NCBI GenBank assembly: GCA_963836735.1
Contig: CAWIKP010000030.1
Location: 62,001 to 126,000, forward strand
Reading direction: 5' to 3'
DNA length: 64,000 bases
DNA from: JACCXG01 sp963836735
GTDB taxonomy: Bacteria; Acidobacteriota; Vicinamibacteria; Vicinamibacterales; 2-12-FULL-66-21
Shown here: one piece after another, positions 38,695 through 49,495 of the stretch
Position numbering within the stretch: the stretch's first letter is position 1
Layout: every line of letters begins with the position of its first letter
The notes under the pieces: model-generated
Told to the model about the DNA's origin: nothing
What the model saw: only the letters and a program-made list of their open reading frames with translations
Databases searched by the model: none
Translations under genes and position numbers: made by a program

Positions 38695-39618
38695 ATGACC
38701 GTGAACGAACGCGCGCGGCTGGAAGAACTGGAGAGCAGAATCAGAGCGATTCTGCCGGAGGAGTACCAGGACTCCTATCAGGAAGTGAAGCCGGTATCGA
38801 TGGGGTCGGCCGGCCTGAAGTACCGGGCCGACGGCCGGGTCGCATGGGATGAGATCTGGGGCAGCTTCTGCGATCTGGCGATGGCCGGCGGGCCTCCGCA
38901 CAAGGGAACACTCCTCGAGCCTGGCCGGCAGGGAGAGATCGAAGCTGAACCCGAACGCTACGAGGAGGTCGCCGAAGAGATCTGTCGCGGCGTCCGGATG
39001 GCCGCCGATCTCGACGCGGAACCCTCGCCGATCCCGGGCTGGGTCCGCGTGATCTGCTCCAACGCGGGGATGGCGGGCTGGCTGCTGCGTGCGATCGTCA
39101 TGGAGAACGTGGCGGCGCGCAGCGCGGGCGCCAGGCTCGACGTTCCTGCGGCTCCCCACTTCCGGCTCGGAAAAGAAATCAAGAACGTCGTCACGGTGGT
39201 GGCTAAGACCAGCCACTACTGGCTCGGGCACATGCCCCGCAGCCAACAGCGGGCCATCGCCGAGCTCTTCATCGAGATGGCTGAGGAGTCGCCGCTCATC
39301 GAGCCTGCCCGTCCGGATGAAGCCGCGGCCTCGCGCTCCTGCGACAGGGCCGCGGCAGCCATCGCGGAGAACGCCCACGCCACTACCGGCCTTCGACCCT
39401 CGCAGCGCCGCTATCCCGGCTGGCTCGGCTTCGAGTGCCCGAGCGTGCACGCCGCGATCTGGATGATGCGGACGATGGTGGCCAGCAATGTCCTTTCACG
39501 GCGCGAAGAGAACGCGCTGTTCGTGCCTGTCAACCCCGTGATCGATCCAGGCGGACATCACGTGGCCGGCGCACTGGCGACGGTGCATCGGCTTGCGGTG
39601 GCAAAGGCGATTCTCTGA
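38695..39618 (+). CDS. Conserved-looking hypothetical protein with an internal duplication
   Basis: A 307-residue soluble protein without signal peptide. Near the N-terminus it has MGSAGLKYRADG and AGGPPHKGTLLEPG, which look strongly constrained, followed by KEIKNVVTVVAKTSHYW. Residues 114-142 (PGWVRVICSNAGMAGWLLRA then IVMENV) and 241-269 (PGWLGFECPSVHAAIWMMRT then MVASNV) are similar, indicating two copies of one module. Cys, His and Trp positions (CSNAGM, HYW, ECPSVH) could bind a metal or cofactor. I do not recognise the family. It is monocistronic, with the phosphatase divergent upstream. Confidence 0.7.
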   Translation: MTVNERARLEELESRIRAILPEEYQDSYQEVKPVSMGSAGLKYRADGRVAWDEIWGSFCDLAMAGGPPHKGTLLEPGRQGEIEAEPERYEEVAEEICRGVRMAADLDAEPSPIPGWVRVICSNAGMAGWLLRAIVMENVAARSAGARLDVPAAPHFRLGKEIKNVVTVVAKTSHYWLGHMPRSQQRAIAELFIEMAEESPLIEPARPDEAAASRSCDRAAAAIAENAHATTGLRPSQRRYPGWLGFECPSVHAAIWMMRTMVASNVLSRREENALFVPVNPVIDPGGHHVAGALATVHRLAVAKAIL

Positions 39619-39724
39619 CCGCTGGCCGCATGAAGGCATTGACGAACTTCTGGATTGAATGACCCAGGCCGTGACCGGATAGTGACGGTTTTCGGAAAAG
39701 GCTTCGATTTCCGAAACACTGACG

Positions 39725-39931
39725 TCACCGCTGGGTTTTGTTCAAGAGCAGGTCACGCAAGCGCCCGATCTCGGCGCGAAGCGCGGCTACGCAGTCCTCG
39801 TCGGATCCGTGAGGCCGATTCCCAACCGGCTGTCCGCAGTATGAACAGTGTGGCGAGGGATCCTCGTCGCGGCGTCCGCTTCTCGAAGATCGGCGTCGAT
39901 CCTCGCGGCGGCCTCTCCGGTCATCGTCCAC
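39725..39931 (-). CDS. Possible small zinc-ribbon-like protein, 68 residues
   Basis: An Arg/Asp-rich start (MDDDRRGRREDRRRSSRSG) leads to CSYCGQPVGNRPHGSDEDC and a helix ALRAEIGRLRDLLLNK. The CxxC plus a later His and Cys could form a small zinc site with a coiled helix. Bacterial proteins of this kind exist, but the frame may be chance. The rest of 39619-40099 shows nothing else. Confidence 0.4.
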   Translation of the reverse strand: MDDDRRGRREDRRRSSRSGRRDEDPSPHCSYCGQPVGNRPHGSDEDCVAALRAEIGRLRDLLLNKTQR

Positions 39932-40099
39932 GCCCCAAGCATATGCAACTCGGCCCCCAGTCTGGCAGAGTCCCGGTGTGCCTGCTCGAACCGGATGCTA
40001 CGGCCCGGCTAGGGGCGCAAATCGCGTACGGGTTCATTACGCACGCTCCCAGACTTACTTCCTGACCGATCCGACTGATCACCCGACGCGAGCAGTGAG

Positions 40100-41247
40100 T
40101 CACAAGTGCGTCGTCAGGGAATCGAATCTCACCAGCTGGACCTCGGGACAGGCAGAACAGCACCGCGCGTCCGCCAGCAGATATTGACCGTGGCATCGCG
40201 GGCAGTACGATTCACAGTCGTCCTCCCGAGCGGGAGGCGCGAAGGCGTCGATCCCCAGTCGCCTCAACGCGGCCTCGGACTCTTCAGCCAGCAGCTCGCG
40301 GAACCACTGGACGCAGCGGGCTACATCACCCGTAGTGTCCGGCTGATCTCCGTCGCGCTCGAAGTCCATCAGCTCGGCGCGCAGGTACTTCAGCGACGCC
40401 GTGCCGCCGCACAGGTGCGGCGCAATCACGAGACCGCTGTAAACGGAGAGGGCGTCCTTCGTGAGCTTGTCTGCGCTGCGCATCGCCGACAGCGGCAATA
40501 CCGCCATCGCCAGCGCATTCGTCCAGCGGTCGTTCGACAAGTGAGGGAAGAGCTTGCGGTGAGCGCGAAAATACGAGACAGCCGTGGTACCGGTCAGGGC
40601 GAGGAGCGCGGCGAGCAATATCGGCCACACTCGAAGGGGGCCCAGGGTGAACACCAGGACCGGCGATGCGACGAAGACCAGCGAGAACAGCACCGCGCAC
40701 AGCGGAGCCAGCCTCGCACCATGCCGCTGAACCGAAGACCACGCCTCGACGACGGCGGCTTCGCTCAGCGTTGCAGCGACGATCGCCTTTATCGCCGCCG
40801 CCCGCTTGCCGGGCCGCTGCCTGCAGAGTGATTTGATTTCGTCCGTGAGATGGTGAGCCAGGAGCGGCGACGAGACGCGGGCAAAGATCTGCCCGTTGAT
40901 CCGAATCTCGCCGGGCTGCGTCTCGACGTGGCGAATGTCGTCGAACGGAACGTACTGCGATCTGGACGACCCGCTTCCCCCGCCCGCTGGTGCGACGTTC
41001 GCAAGTCCGGTCGGGCTGATCGAGACCGGCCACTCCCCGGCAATCGCGACGGATCCGGACCAGCCAATCAGATCGACGAGAGCCAGGCCGCCGCGGAAAT
41101 TTCCCGGAAGGTCAGCTCCCCTGGCGGCGCGCCACACCCGCCGCCAGCAGTGCCGATACAGCACCGTCCGGTACTTTTCGCCCAGACACAGCATTCGATG
41201 ACATACAACCCGGCGGCGGCAACGAACAGGGTCGTCCATTCAGACAT
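40100..41247 (-). CDS. Membrane protein with C-terminal zinc ribbon (frameshifted at its start)
   Basis: ATG 41247, overlapping the upstream DUF2167 stop, gives MSEWTTLFVAAAGLYVIECC, a hydrophobic segment. Within the next 50 codons the frame must shift two or more times before LALVDLIGWSGSVAIAGEWP. After that it is open to 40100. Seen in order: a soluble domain with PFDDIRHVETQPGEIRINGQ; two adjacent membrane helices (APLCAVLFSLVFVASPVLVF, WPILLAALLALTG); a helical part; and a C-terminal CPRCHGQYLLADARCCSACP, two CxxC pairs of a zinc ribbon. No family recognised. It is paired with the DUF2167 gene. Confidence 0.6.
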
Positions 41248-42103
41248 TCGACGCGGCGTCGGCGGTCTCGCGCTTGCCGAACAGACCGGCAAGGAACTTC
41301 TTCACTGCTCCGGCCACGGCAATGAATCCAAGCACGAGCAGCTTCCAGGCTTTCTTGAGGAGTCCGGTCTTGACGAGCGCTGCGCCCGTTCCACCGACGA
41401 TCAATCCCGCAAGGCCGTATTCCGCAATCTTGTCGCCGGCGCGGAACTCGGCATACCGATGGCCCGGATTGAAGGACACCCCGGTCAGCAACGTATTGAA
41501 GGCGGGCACGGCAGTGTTGACGTCTTCCGGTCCGAGCACCAGGTTGACGCTCATCACACCGCGGCGACCGAGCAGCCTGGTGGAGTGATTGATGCTGTGC
41601 TCATCGCCGCTCTTGCCCTGAATCGACCAGGTCAGGTTGTTGGTTCGTGAGTCGTAGAAGGGCTTCTGCTGCCAGCCGACCACTTCGATCGTTCCCCAGC
41701 CTCGCTTCTTGCGTATCTCGTTGGATCGTTCGGTTCCGGTTCGAATCGACGACAGAATCGCGTCTGTATCGAGCTTGCGATCGTCGTCTTTGACATACCC
41801 GTCGTCGGAGAACCGGAAGATGACGAACCACGAGCCGTCGTTGCTCAGCACAACGCCGAGCTCGCTGCCGTTGGAGGGATTCTGGGTCAGCTCCAGGAAC
41901 TTCGACGCGCCCGCGCGGTCGACGAACTGAAAGCCCTCAGGGACGACGATACTCGCGACGTCGCCGAGTTTGCCGGTGGTCGGACCTTCCTGCCACGGCA
42001 GGGAGGCCAGAGGGTTCGAGCTCGGCTCCTGCGCGTTCGCAGATGCTGCGATGCTCAGGGCCACCAACACCGCCGAATACGTCAACCGATGCACGCTGGA
42101 CAT
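41240..42103 (-). CDS. DUF2167 family membrane protein
   Basis: About 287 residues with signal peptide SAVLVALSIAASANA. The DUF2167 hallmarks are present: LGDVASIVVPEGFQFVD, then GYVKDDD, GWGTIEVVGWQQKPFYDSRT, NNLTWSI and RLLGRRGVMSVNLVLG. Two C-terminal membrane helices follow (YGLAGLIVGGTGAALV, LLVLGFIAVAGAVKKFLAGL). The family is widespread and its function unknown. ATG 42103 has GGGAGGG about 6 bases upstream. The stop overlaps the start of the zinc-ribbon membrane protein, so the two are probably translated together. Confidence 0.8.
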   Translation of the reverse strand: MSSVHRLTYSAVLVALSIAASANAQEPSSNPLASLPWQEGPTTGKLGDVASIVVPEGFQFVDRAGASKFLELTQNPSNGSELGVVLSNDGSWFVIFRFSDDGYVKDDDRKLDTDAILSSIRTGTERSNEIRKKRGWGTIEVVGWQQKPFYDSRTNNLTWSIQGKSGDEHSINHSTRLLGRRGVMSVNLVLGPEDVNTAVPAFNTLLTGVSFNPGHRYAEFRAGDKIAEYGLAGLIVGGTGAALVKTGLLKKAWKLLVLGFIAVAGAVKKFLAGLFGKRETADAASNV

Positions 42104-42431
42104 GGCAGTCCCTCCCATCGCGGAACGGCAATTCAGATGCGATACGAAGCCAACCGAACCACCGGCGTCCGAAACCCTGCGTCCCGGAATTTGCACGGGT
42201 ATAGCGGGAGAGACGGACCCTGAATGCAGTTTGTTCTTGCAGGCGAGAAACGACGCCGGCGGCCGTCGAAACCGCAGTGTGTCGAATAAGTCACTTTACA
42301 ATGGAACAATATGGTCGTCAAGAGAACTCTTTAGACCGTTTGGCTGGAACCTTCACACACCAGGACTTCGCGATGGAAGTACCATCAGGCAGTACGCGTG
42401 TACGAGCGCGAGCTTCATCCGGAGACTGGAG
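42104..42431. promoter_or_regulatory. Divergent intergenic region, AT-richer than its surroundings
   Basis: It separates the minus-strand DUF2167 gene from the plus-strand cytochrome-Vgb gene. The stretch 42275-42330 is noticeably AT rich and contains TTTACA and TACAAT-like hexamers, so promoters may lie there, but spacing is not convincing. No gene seen. Confidence 0.35.
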
Positions 42432-43719
42432 ATGTATCGATCAGGAAGAACCGAACTGGCGATCGCAGCAGTCGCCCTCGCTTTCGTCGCGACTCTCTCG
42501 GCACAAGGCCGGCAGGGTGAGCCCGGCGGCGCGCAGGGCGGGCGCGGTGGGCGTGGCAACGTCCAGTTGCCTGACGGCGACGGTCGGGACACCGTCAACG
42601 CCACCTGCGGCGGGTGCCACGGCCTCAACATGATCACGGGCGCCGCCGGGTACACGCAGGACGGTTGGCGCGATCTCATCTCCACGATGGTTCGGCTGCC
42701 ACGAACCGCAGCAGGCCTCGATCACTCAGTACCTCGCGGCCCACTTTCCGCCGAAGCCGGGACGCGCGCCGAAGCTCATTCCCGGCGACGTCACGGTAAC
42801 GTTCCGTGAATGGATCGTTCCAACCCTTGGTCAGCGGTCGCGCGATCCGCTCCAGAGGCCCGACGGCACGATCTGGTGGAACGGGCAGTTCATCAGCCTC
42901 GTCGGCAGCCTCGATCCGCGCACCAGCGAGATGCGGGAGTACAAGCTCGAGACCGAAGCGCACCCTCACAGCATCGTCGACGATGCCGACGGGAACATCT
43001 GGTACATGGGCAACGGGAACGGCACGATCGGCAAGCTCGTGCCGAAGACCGGCGAGATCACCGTGTTCAAGATGCCTGACCCGGCAGCCCGGGATCCGCA
43101 TACCGGCATCTTCGACAAGAACGGGACGCTGTTCTTCACGCTGCAGCAGAGCAACATGATCGGCCGCCTGACGCCGTCGACCGGCGAGATCAAGTTGATC
43201 ACCCTGCCGACGCCACGCGCCCTTCCCTACGGCATCAAGCAGGATTCGAAAGGCACCATCTGGGTGTCCTACAACGGGTCGAACAAGCTCGGGAGCATGA
43301 ATCCCCAGACGATGGAAGTGCGTGAATTCGTGCTGCCGGATCCGGGAACGCGCTCCCGCCGGCTGGCGATCACGAGCGACGACACGGTGTGGTTCGTCAA
43401 CTCATCGCTCGGCCGGCTCGGGCACCTGAATCCGCAGACCGGCGAGATCAAGGAGTGGCCATCACCGAGCGGACCGCAGTCGCACCCCTATGCCATCGAG
43501 GTGATCGACGACATCATCTGGTACAACGAATCGGGCCAACGGCCGGACGCGCTCGTGCGCTTCGATCCGAAGACCGAGAAGTTCCAGAGCTGGGCGATTC
43601 CGTCAGGCGTCGGCATCATCCGCCACATGCGGAAGACGCCGGATGGAAACCTGACGATTCACCAGACCAGCACCAACCGGATCGGCCTGGCGATCATCGG
43701 CAAGCAGACGCGGCCATAG
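42432..43719 (+). CDS. Cytochrome-c-like heme motif fused to a Vgb-like beta-propeller (frameshifted)
   Basis: About 429 residues. A signal peptide (IAAVALAFVATLSAQ) and a Gly-rich linker lead to TVNATCGGCHGLNMI, a single CxxCH heme site in a short domain with YTQDGWRDLISTMVRLP. One frame shift near 42705 joins it to ASITQYLAAHFPPKPGRAPK. A seven-bladed lyase-type propeller follows (AHPHSIVDDADGNIWYMGNG, ALPYGIKQDSKGTIWVSYNG, YAIEVIDDIIWYNESG), as in virginiamycin B lyase-like and SMP-30-like proteins. The propeller His and Glu residues at blade entries are kept. A periplasmic redox-linked enzyme or binding protein is inferred; the substrate is unknown. ATG 42432 starts the signal peptide. 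Confidence 0.75.
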
Positions 43720-43755
43720 CCACACCGAAGGCCACCTCCTGTTGAAGTTCTGCTG

Positions 43756-44775
43756 CTACTCACTCCCACTGCCGTGATGGTGCTCGTGCGCCTGGCGGGC
43801 CTCCTCCATCGCGGCCTTCTTCGGGAATTCCCTGCCGGTGATCTCGCGGTAGACCTGCGCGACCTGTGATTCGAAGCCGCTGAGCGACTTGGCCTGGGCG
43901 TCGATGTAAGTCGGATGCCTGGCGAGCAGCGCGGTTCGAATCGCGGGAACGTCGGCCTGCACGCGCTCCGGCGGGAGACCTTTCCTCTTTGTGACCTCCG
44001 CCCGGAGCGACACGAAATACTGGCGCTGGGCCTCGAGAACGCGAGCGTCGCCCGATGGCCCGTGGCCTGGTGCCACGATGGTCGCGCCGAGCGCCTGGGC
44101 TTTGGCCAGCGTTTCGATCCACGCCGCGCTGTTCCCGTCCGCCATGTAGTTGAACGGCCCGTTGACGGCCGCATCGCCGGTGAAGAGGATGCGCTCCTTC
44201 GGGAGCCAGGCAAAGCCATCGCCGTGCGTATGGCCGACGCCAAAGTACCGAAGCTCGACGCGATGGCTGCCGTCGTCGAAGATCATGACGTCGCGATAGA
44301 GCAGTGACGGCGGCGTCAGGCGCGTGGACCTCAGATCCTCCCGCTGCTTCGCCTCACCCTCCCAGCGTCCTGGCGGGCCGCCGAACAACCCGGTTTCGTA
44401 TTTCCGCATCTCGGACACGACATTTTCGTGGGCCACGGCCACCGCGCCGTTGTCGATCCATGTCTGATTGCCGTAGGAGTGGTCGCCGTGATGGTGGGTA
44501 TCGAACGCGAAGCGGATCGGTTTGGCGGTCAGCTCCTTGATCTTCGGAAGGACTTCACGGGCGCCCGACGGGAAATTGGCATCCACCACCAGCACGTAGT
44601 CGTTGAAGACGACCCAGCCGTTGTTGCAATGCCCGCGGCCGGTCAGGTCGCCCTCATGGAAGTACACGCCCGGGGCGAGCTCCTTGACGGTATTCACCTG
44701 ACTGGCCACGTTGCGCTGGTAGACCCCGATCGCGAGAATCGACGTCACTACCGCGTATGCTGCGAGCCTCTTCAT
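43756..44775 (-). CDS. Exported MBL-fold (metallo-beta-lactamase-like) hydrolase
   Basis: A 339-residue protein with an N-terminal hydrophobic anchor (YAVVTSILAIGVY). The MBL motif is FAFDTHHHGDHSYGN (HxHxDH type). Further ligands lie in GVGHTHGDGFAW, LFTGDAAVNG and IVAPGHGPSG. It resembles the periplasmic SoxH/quinoprotein-associated hydrolases rather than true class B beta-lactamases; resistance is not implied. The C-terminal region is His rich (HEHHHGSG). It starts 17 bases from the divergent acetyltransferase. Confidence 0.8.
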   Translation of the reverse strand: MKRLAAYAVVTSILAIGVYQRNVASQVNTVKELAPGVYFHEGDLTGRGHCNNGWVVFNDYVLVVDANFPSGAREVLPKIKELTAKPIRFAFDTHHHGDHSYGNQTWIDNGAVAVAHENVVSEMRKYETGLFGGPPGRWEGEAKQREDLRSTRLTPPSLLYRDVMIFDDGSHRVELRYFGVGHTHGDGFAWLPKERILFTGDAAVNGPFNYMADGNSAAWIETLAKAQALGATIVAPGHGPSGDARVLEAQRQYFVSLRAEVTKRKGLPPERVQADVPAIRTALLARHPTYIDAQAKSLSGFESQVAQVYREITGREFPKKAAMEEARQAHEHHHGSGSE

Positions 44776-44792
44776 GCGCCTCCTCCCAGAGT

Positions 44793-45296
44793 ATGAACAT
44801 CATCATTCGGAACGCCGGGCAGCCTGACGCCGGGACAATTGCCCGGATCTACAACCAGGGCATCGAAGAACGCGGCGCGACGTTCGAGACGGAGCCGCGG
44901 ACTGCCGACGATATCGCATCGAAGCTGGCCGATCGCGAGCGCTACCCGTTCCTGGTGGCCGCCGACGGCGATGAGGTGATCGGCTGGGCGTGCCTGAGCG
45001 GGTATCGGCCGCGGGCCTGCTACTCCGGCATCGGCGAATTCTCGATCTACCTCGATCGCTCCGCCCGCAACCGCGGCGTCGGCCGCCGGCTGCTGACGGC
45101 GCTCCTCGACGCCGCGCGCGAGCACGGCTACTGGAAGCTCGTCTCCCGGGTCTTTCCCCACAACACGGCGAGCCGGGCGCTCTGCAAGGCCTGCGGGTTC
45201 CGGGAAGTCGGCGTCTACGAAAAGCACGGGCAGCTCGACGGCCGGTGGCTCGATGTGGTGATTGTCGAGCGATTGATTCCGGAAAACCTCACGTGA
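44793..45296 (+). CDS. ArsN1/phosphinothricin-type N-acetyltransferase
   Basis: A 167-residue GNAT protein with the layout of the PAT/ArsN1 group: IIIRNAGQPDAGTIARIYNQGIE at the N-terminus, ATFETEPRT, VIGWACLSGYRPR, then the acetyl-CoA loop ARNRGVGRRLLTALLDAARE and ending VGVYEKHGQLDGRWLDVVIV. Members acetylate glufosinate-like or arsinothricin-like amino acids; the exact substrate cannot be read from sequence. ATG 44793 fits the family start. 45297-45510 downstream holds no gene. Confidence 0.8.
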   Translation: MNIIIRNAGQPDAGTIARIYNQGIEERGATFETEPRTADDIASKLADRERYPFLVAADGDEVIGWACLSGYRPRACYSGIGEFSIYLDRSARNRGVGRRLLTALLDAAREHGYWKLVSRVFPHNTASRALCKACGFREVGVYEKHGQLDGRWLDVVIVERLIPENLT

Positions 45297-45510
45297 CGAT
45301 GCGGGCCAGAGTCTAGCTGACTTTCCTGGCACAGCTCGTCGGCCGTCCCCAGCCACTACAGATTCGTCATCACGGGAAGGTTTTCCACCCCAAATTGTCG
45401 GTTGACCGTCCCAGGGAGCGCACGTAGACTTCGGCGCTTGATCGGCTTGCAAGTCTGAAACAACCGTGGAGGAGCGGCATCCGCCCGGATGCCTGGAGGA
45501 GGGAGAGTCT

Positions 45511-48500
45511 ATGTCGCGTTCGCCGTGGGGCAGGTGCGTCACCCTGGTCGTCGCGCTGCTGGCCGCGCTGGGTCCATCCAGGGCCTTTGCGCAATCTACC
45601 GCGTCGATCTCCGGCGTGGTCAAGGACACGGCCGGGAGCGTCCTTCCCGGCGTCTCGGTCACGATCAAGAATGAGGCGTCCGGGGCAACACAGGAAGTCC
45701 TCACCGACGGCACGGGCCGGTATCAGGCCAGCGCCCTCGGCGCTGGCTCCTACACGGTCAGCGCGGCGCTGACCGGGTTCAAGGCCGCCGCGGCGAAAGA
45801 TGTTCGCGTCGCGCCCGGACAGCCCGTGACGATCCCGCTGGTGCTCGAGATTGGCAGTCTCGAGGAGACGGTCAACGTGGTCAGCAGTTCCGAACTGATC
45901 AACACCGAGACGGCGACGGTTGCAGCCATTCTGAACTCGGATCAGCTCACGCGGATGCCGACCCCGACGCGCAACGCGCTGAACGCGGTCGCGTTCCTGC
46001 CCGGCGTCAACACGACCGGCACCAATCGGGACTCGACCATCAATGGCCTGCCCGAAGGGTTTCTGAGCATCACGCTCGACGGCGTCAGCAACAACGACAA
46101 CTTCCTGCGCAACACCGACGGCTTCTTCGCGTCGGTCACGCCGCGCCAGGACGCGGTCGAAGCGGTCTCGGTCACGCTCGCGGCGGCCGGCGCGCAGATC
46201 GGCGGGGCCGCGGGTGCGGTGACGATGGCCTTCCAGACACGGTCGGGCGGCAACCGGTTCACGGGCAGTGCCTACGAGTACACCGGAACCCGAGTTTCAA
46301 CTCGAACTACTACTTCAACGAGGTGAACCACCAGGGGAAGAACGAGGTCAAGCTGAATCAGTTCGGCGCACGGGCGGGTGGGCCGATCGTGCTGCCTGGC
46401 CTCTACGACGGCCGGAACAAGGCGTTCTACTTCGTGCACTACGAGCAGATTCGTTTCCCGAACAGCTTCACGCGCACTCGAACGGTGTTCAACCCGCGCG
46501 TCGCCGATGGCTGGTTCCGCTATCAGTTCGGCAACGAAGTGCGCGAGGTCAACGTGCTGCAGCTCGCCGCGGCCAACGGTCAGATCTCGGCCAAGGACCC
46601 CACGATGCTCAGGCTGATGGGGCTGATCGACTCGGCAACCAAGACGACCGGCACGCGCAGCGCCAATGCCGACCCGCTCTACGACTCGTACGTCTGGCAG
46701 AGTCCGGCGGAACTGTTCGAGCACCAGCCGACGTTACGGCTCGACTACAACCTCACCGACAACCACCGGCTGAATGGCTCCTGGTCGCAGATCACGGCCA
46801 AGCGGACGCCAGACTATCTGAACAACGCCGATCCGCGCTTCCCGGGCGCGCCCAACCAGCGCGACTTCAAATCCACCCGGCCGTTGATGTCGATGGCGCT
46901 CCGGTCGGTGCTCTCCAAGAACATCGTGAACGAGGTCCGCGGCGGGCTGACCGCGTACGCGGCCGGTTCGAACTTCGGCTATCCGTCGAACGTGGCCTCG
47001 CGCAATGATCCGAGCACGTTTGCCGACGGCGATGGCTTCGCCATCACCACGCCGACCGACACGATTACCGACTGGCACACATCGAACGGGCCGACCTGGC
47101 GCGGTTCTCCGACTTACAGCATCGACGAGACGCTGACCTGGCAGCGCAGCGCCCATACCTTCATGTTCGGCGGCAACCTGCTGATCTCGAACGCCAAGGC
47201 CTCGTCGCAGCAGATGGTTCCCGGGATCAACATCGGTTTCAACACCGACTTCGATCCGGCGAACTTCATGTTCAACTTGACCAACTTCCCCGGGGCCTCG
47301 AGCGCCCAGCTGACCGCGGCGCGCAATACCTATGCGGTGCTGACCGGCCGGGTCACCGGAGTGACCAGCCAGGCCGTGCTGGATGATTCGAGCAAGTATG
47401 TCGAGCTCGGACCGAGCACGCTGCCGGGCGGCATGCGGGTCTACGGGATGTTCGCGCAGGATTCCTGGAAACTCCGTCCCAACCTCACCCTGACAGGGGG
47501 CCTGCGCTACGACATCGTGACCCCGTTCATGCCGAGCAGCAACGTCATGTCGGCGGTCACGATGACCAGCATCTGCGGCCGCTCGGGCGTGGGTGACGGC
47601 GACACCTACAGCCGGTGCGGCTTCTTCAACTACAACGCGCCCCCGGCCCCGACGCCCGGTACATCCTGCTCGAAGAGGGCTCACAGGGCTACAAGACGGA
47701 CTGGAACAACCTGGCCCCGTCCGGCAGTATCGCCTGGCGGCCCGACGTGCAGGACGGCTTCCTCCGCACGCTGCTCGGTGACCCGAACCAGGCCACGGTC
47801 CGCGCCGGCTACTCGGAGGCCTACGAGCGCCAGGGCCTGACCCGGTTCACGGACCTCTACGGCGGCAACCGCGGCGCGTCGATCTCGCTGACCCGCGACG
47901 CCAACACCGGGCTGGTGCCATCCGGCCAGTCCTGGCCGGTCCTGCTCTCCCAGAAAGACCGCCTGTCCACCGCGACGTTCAACCCGGATCCGACCTATCC
48001 CATCCTGGTTCGCGCGAATCGGGCCGACAGCGTCAATGCGTTCGCGCCCGATATCGAGATCGCGCGGGTCCGCAACTGGATGGTCGGTTTCGCGCGGTCG
48101 ATCTCCAAGGACATGGCGGTCGAAATCCGCTACGTGGGCAATCGCGGCGACAACGAATGGCAGCAGCTGAACTACAACTGCCTCACCAGCAACAACAGCG
48201 GCTGCACGGCGATCCGCGGTGAGAACCTCGTCGCCAACGGGTTCATGGACGAGTTCAAGCTGGCGATGCGGAACCTCGCGGCCAACAACGCCTCGGGGGT
48301 CGCGAGCCGCGTCGGATCGTTCGCCTACTTCGGCTCCGGAACCGGCACCAGCCCGCTGCCCATCTATCTGGCGTACCTCAATGGCAGCCGCGACGCCGGC
48401 AATCCCGCCGCTTATGCGAACGCCGCGAACACCTGGGCGAATGCCACGATCGCCGGGCGCCTCGCGGGACCGAACCCGAACCCGAACGCGGCGGCCGTCG

Positions 48501-49464
48501 ATCTCGACGGCAACCTCACGCGCCGCAATCAGGCGCAGGCAATCGGCTACGCACGAACTTCTTCATCGTCAATCCCGAGGTCGGCAACGCGAACGTGACC
48601 GACAGCGGCCAGTTCAGCAAGTACAACGCGCTCCAGTTCGAGCTGCGGCGGCGGCTGTCGAACGGCTTCTCGGCGAACCTGAACTACCAGTACGCGTTCG
48701 AGGGCGGCTCGCAGTTCGACGGCTTCACCTTCGGCCGCGCGTGGACCGACATCCCGGTCACCGGCAACCCGACCGTCCGCCACGCGTTCAAGCTGCAGGC
48801 CGACTGGACACTCCCCTTCGGCCGTGGCCAACGGTTCGGCAGCAACATGCACCCGGCCCTCGACGCGCTGGCCGGCGGCTGGAGCATCACCGGCGTCGGC
48901 CGCGTGCAGACCGTCCTGATGGACCTCGGCAACGTGCGGCTCGTCGGCATGAGCAAGAGCGATCTCCAGAAGGTGTACAAGTTCTACGAAAAGCCGAACC
49001 CGGCGACCGGCATCGACGAAGTGTGGATGCTCCCGGACGACATCATCCAGAACACCCGCGCGGCGTTCAGCACGAGCAACACGACGGCCGATGGTTATTC
49101 CACCAGCCTGGGACGTCCCCAGGGCCGCTACATCGCGCCGGCGAATTCGGCTGACTGCGTCCAGGTCAGGAATGGCGACTGCGCGCCGCGCAGCGTCATG
49201 CTGCTGGCGCCGTGGTTCAAGCGGTTCGACGTCGGCGCCGCCAAGCGGTTCGGCCTCGGCGGCTCGAGGAACGTCGAGGTGCGGTTCGACATGCTCAACG
49301 TGTTCGACACGCCGAACTTCACTCCCGTCGGCGCCGCCGGCACCAACACTGCCGCCGGAACGTCCGCCAGCATCTTCCGGGTGACGAGCGCGTACACGGA
49401 CGCGAGCAACACCTACGATCCGGGCGGCCGCATCGGCCAGCTGATGTTCCGGTTCAACTGGTAG
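45511..49464 (+). CDS. TonB-dependent receptor-like protein with carboxypeptidase-regulatory-like domain (frameshifted)
   Basis: About 1,310 residues. ATG 45511 follows GGAGGAGGGA. Signal peptide (VALLAALGPSRAFAQ), then the regulatory-like Ig domain (ISGVVKDTAGSVLPGVSVTI, YQASALGAGSYTVSAALTGF). The plug contains NALNAVAFLPGVN and ITLDGVSNND, and the large barrel ends FNWstop after GGRIGQLMFRF. Frame breaks near 46290, 47660 and 48553 split it into four parts, all collinear with one receptor. It is not preceded by a regulator and is followed by a CAGGAG-type hairpin. The ligand is unknown; such receptors are abundant in acidobacteria. Confidence 0.85.
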
Positions 49465-49495
49465 TAGTTTTCAACCCCGGGGGCGGTGACTTTCA

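Noticed and set aside
43756..44775. A true metallo-beta-lactamase resistance gene
   Set aside because: The HxHxDH motif is common to the whole MBL fold; the surrounding sequence fits other exported hydrolases better and no resistance context is present.
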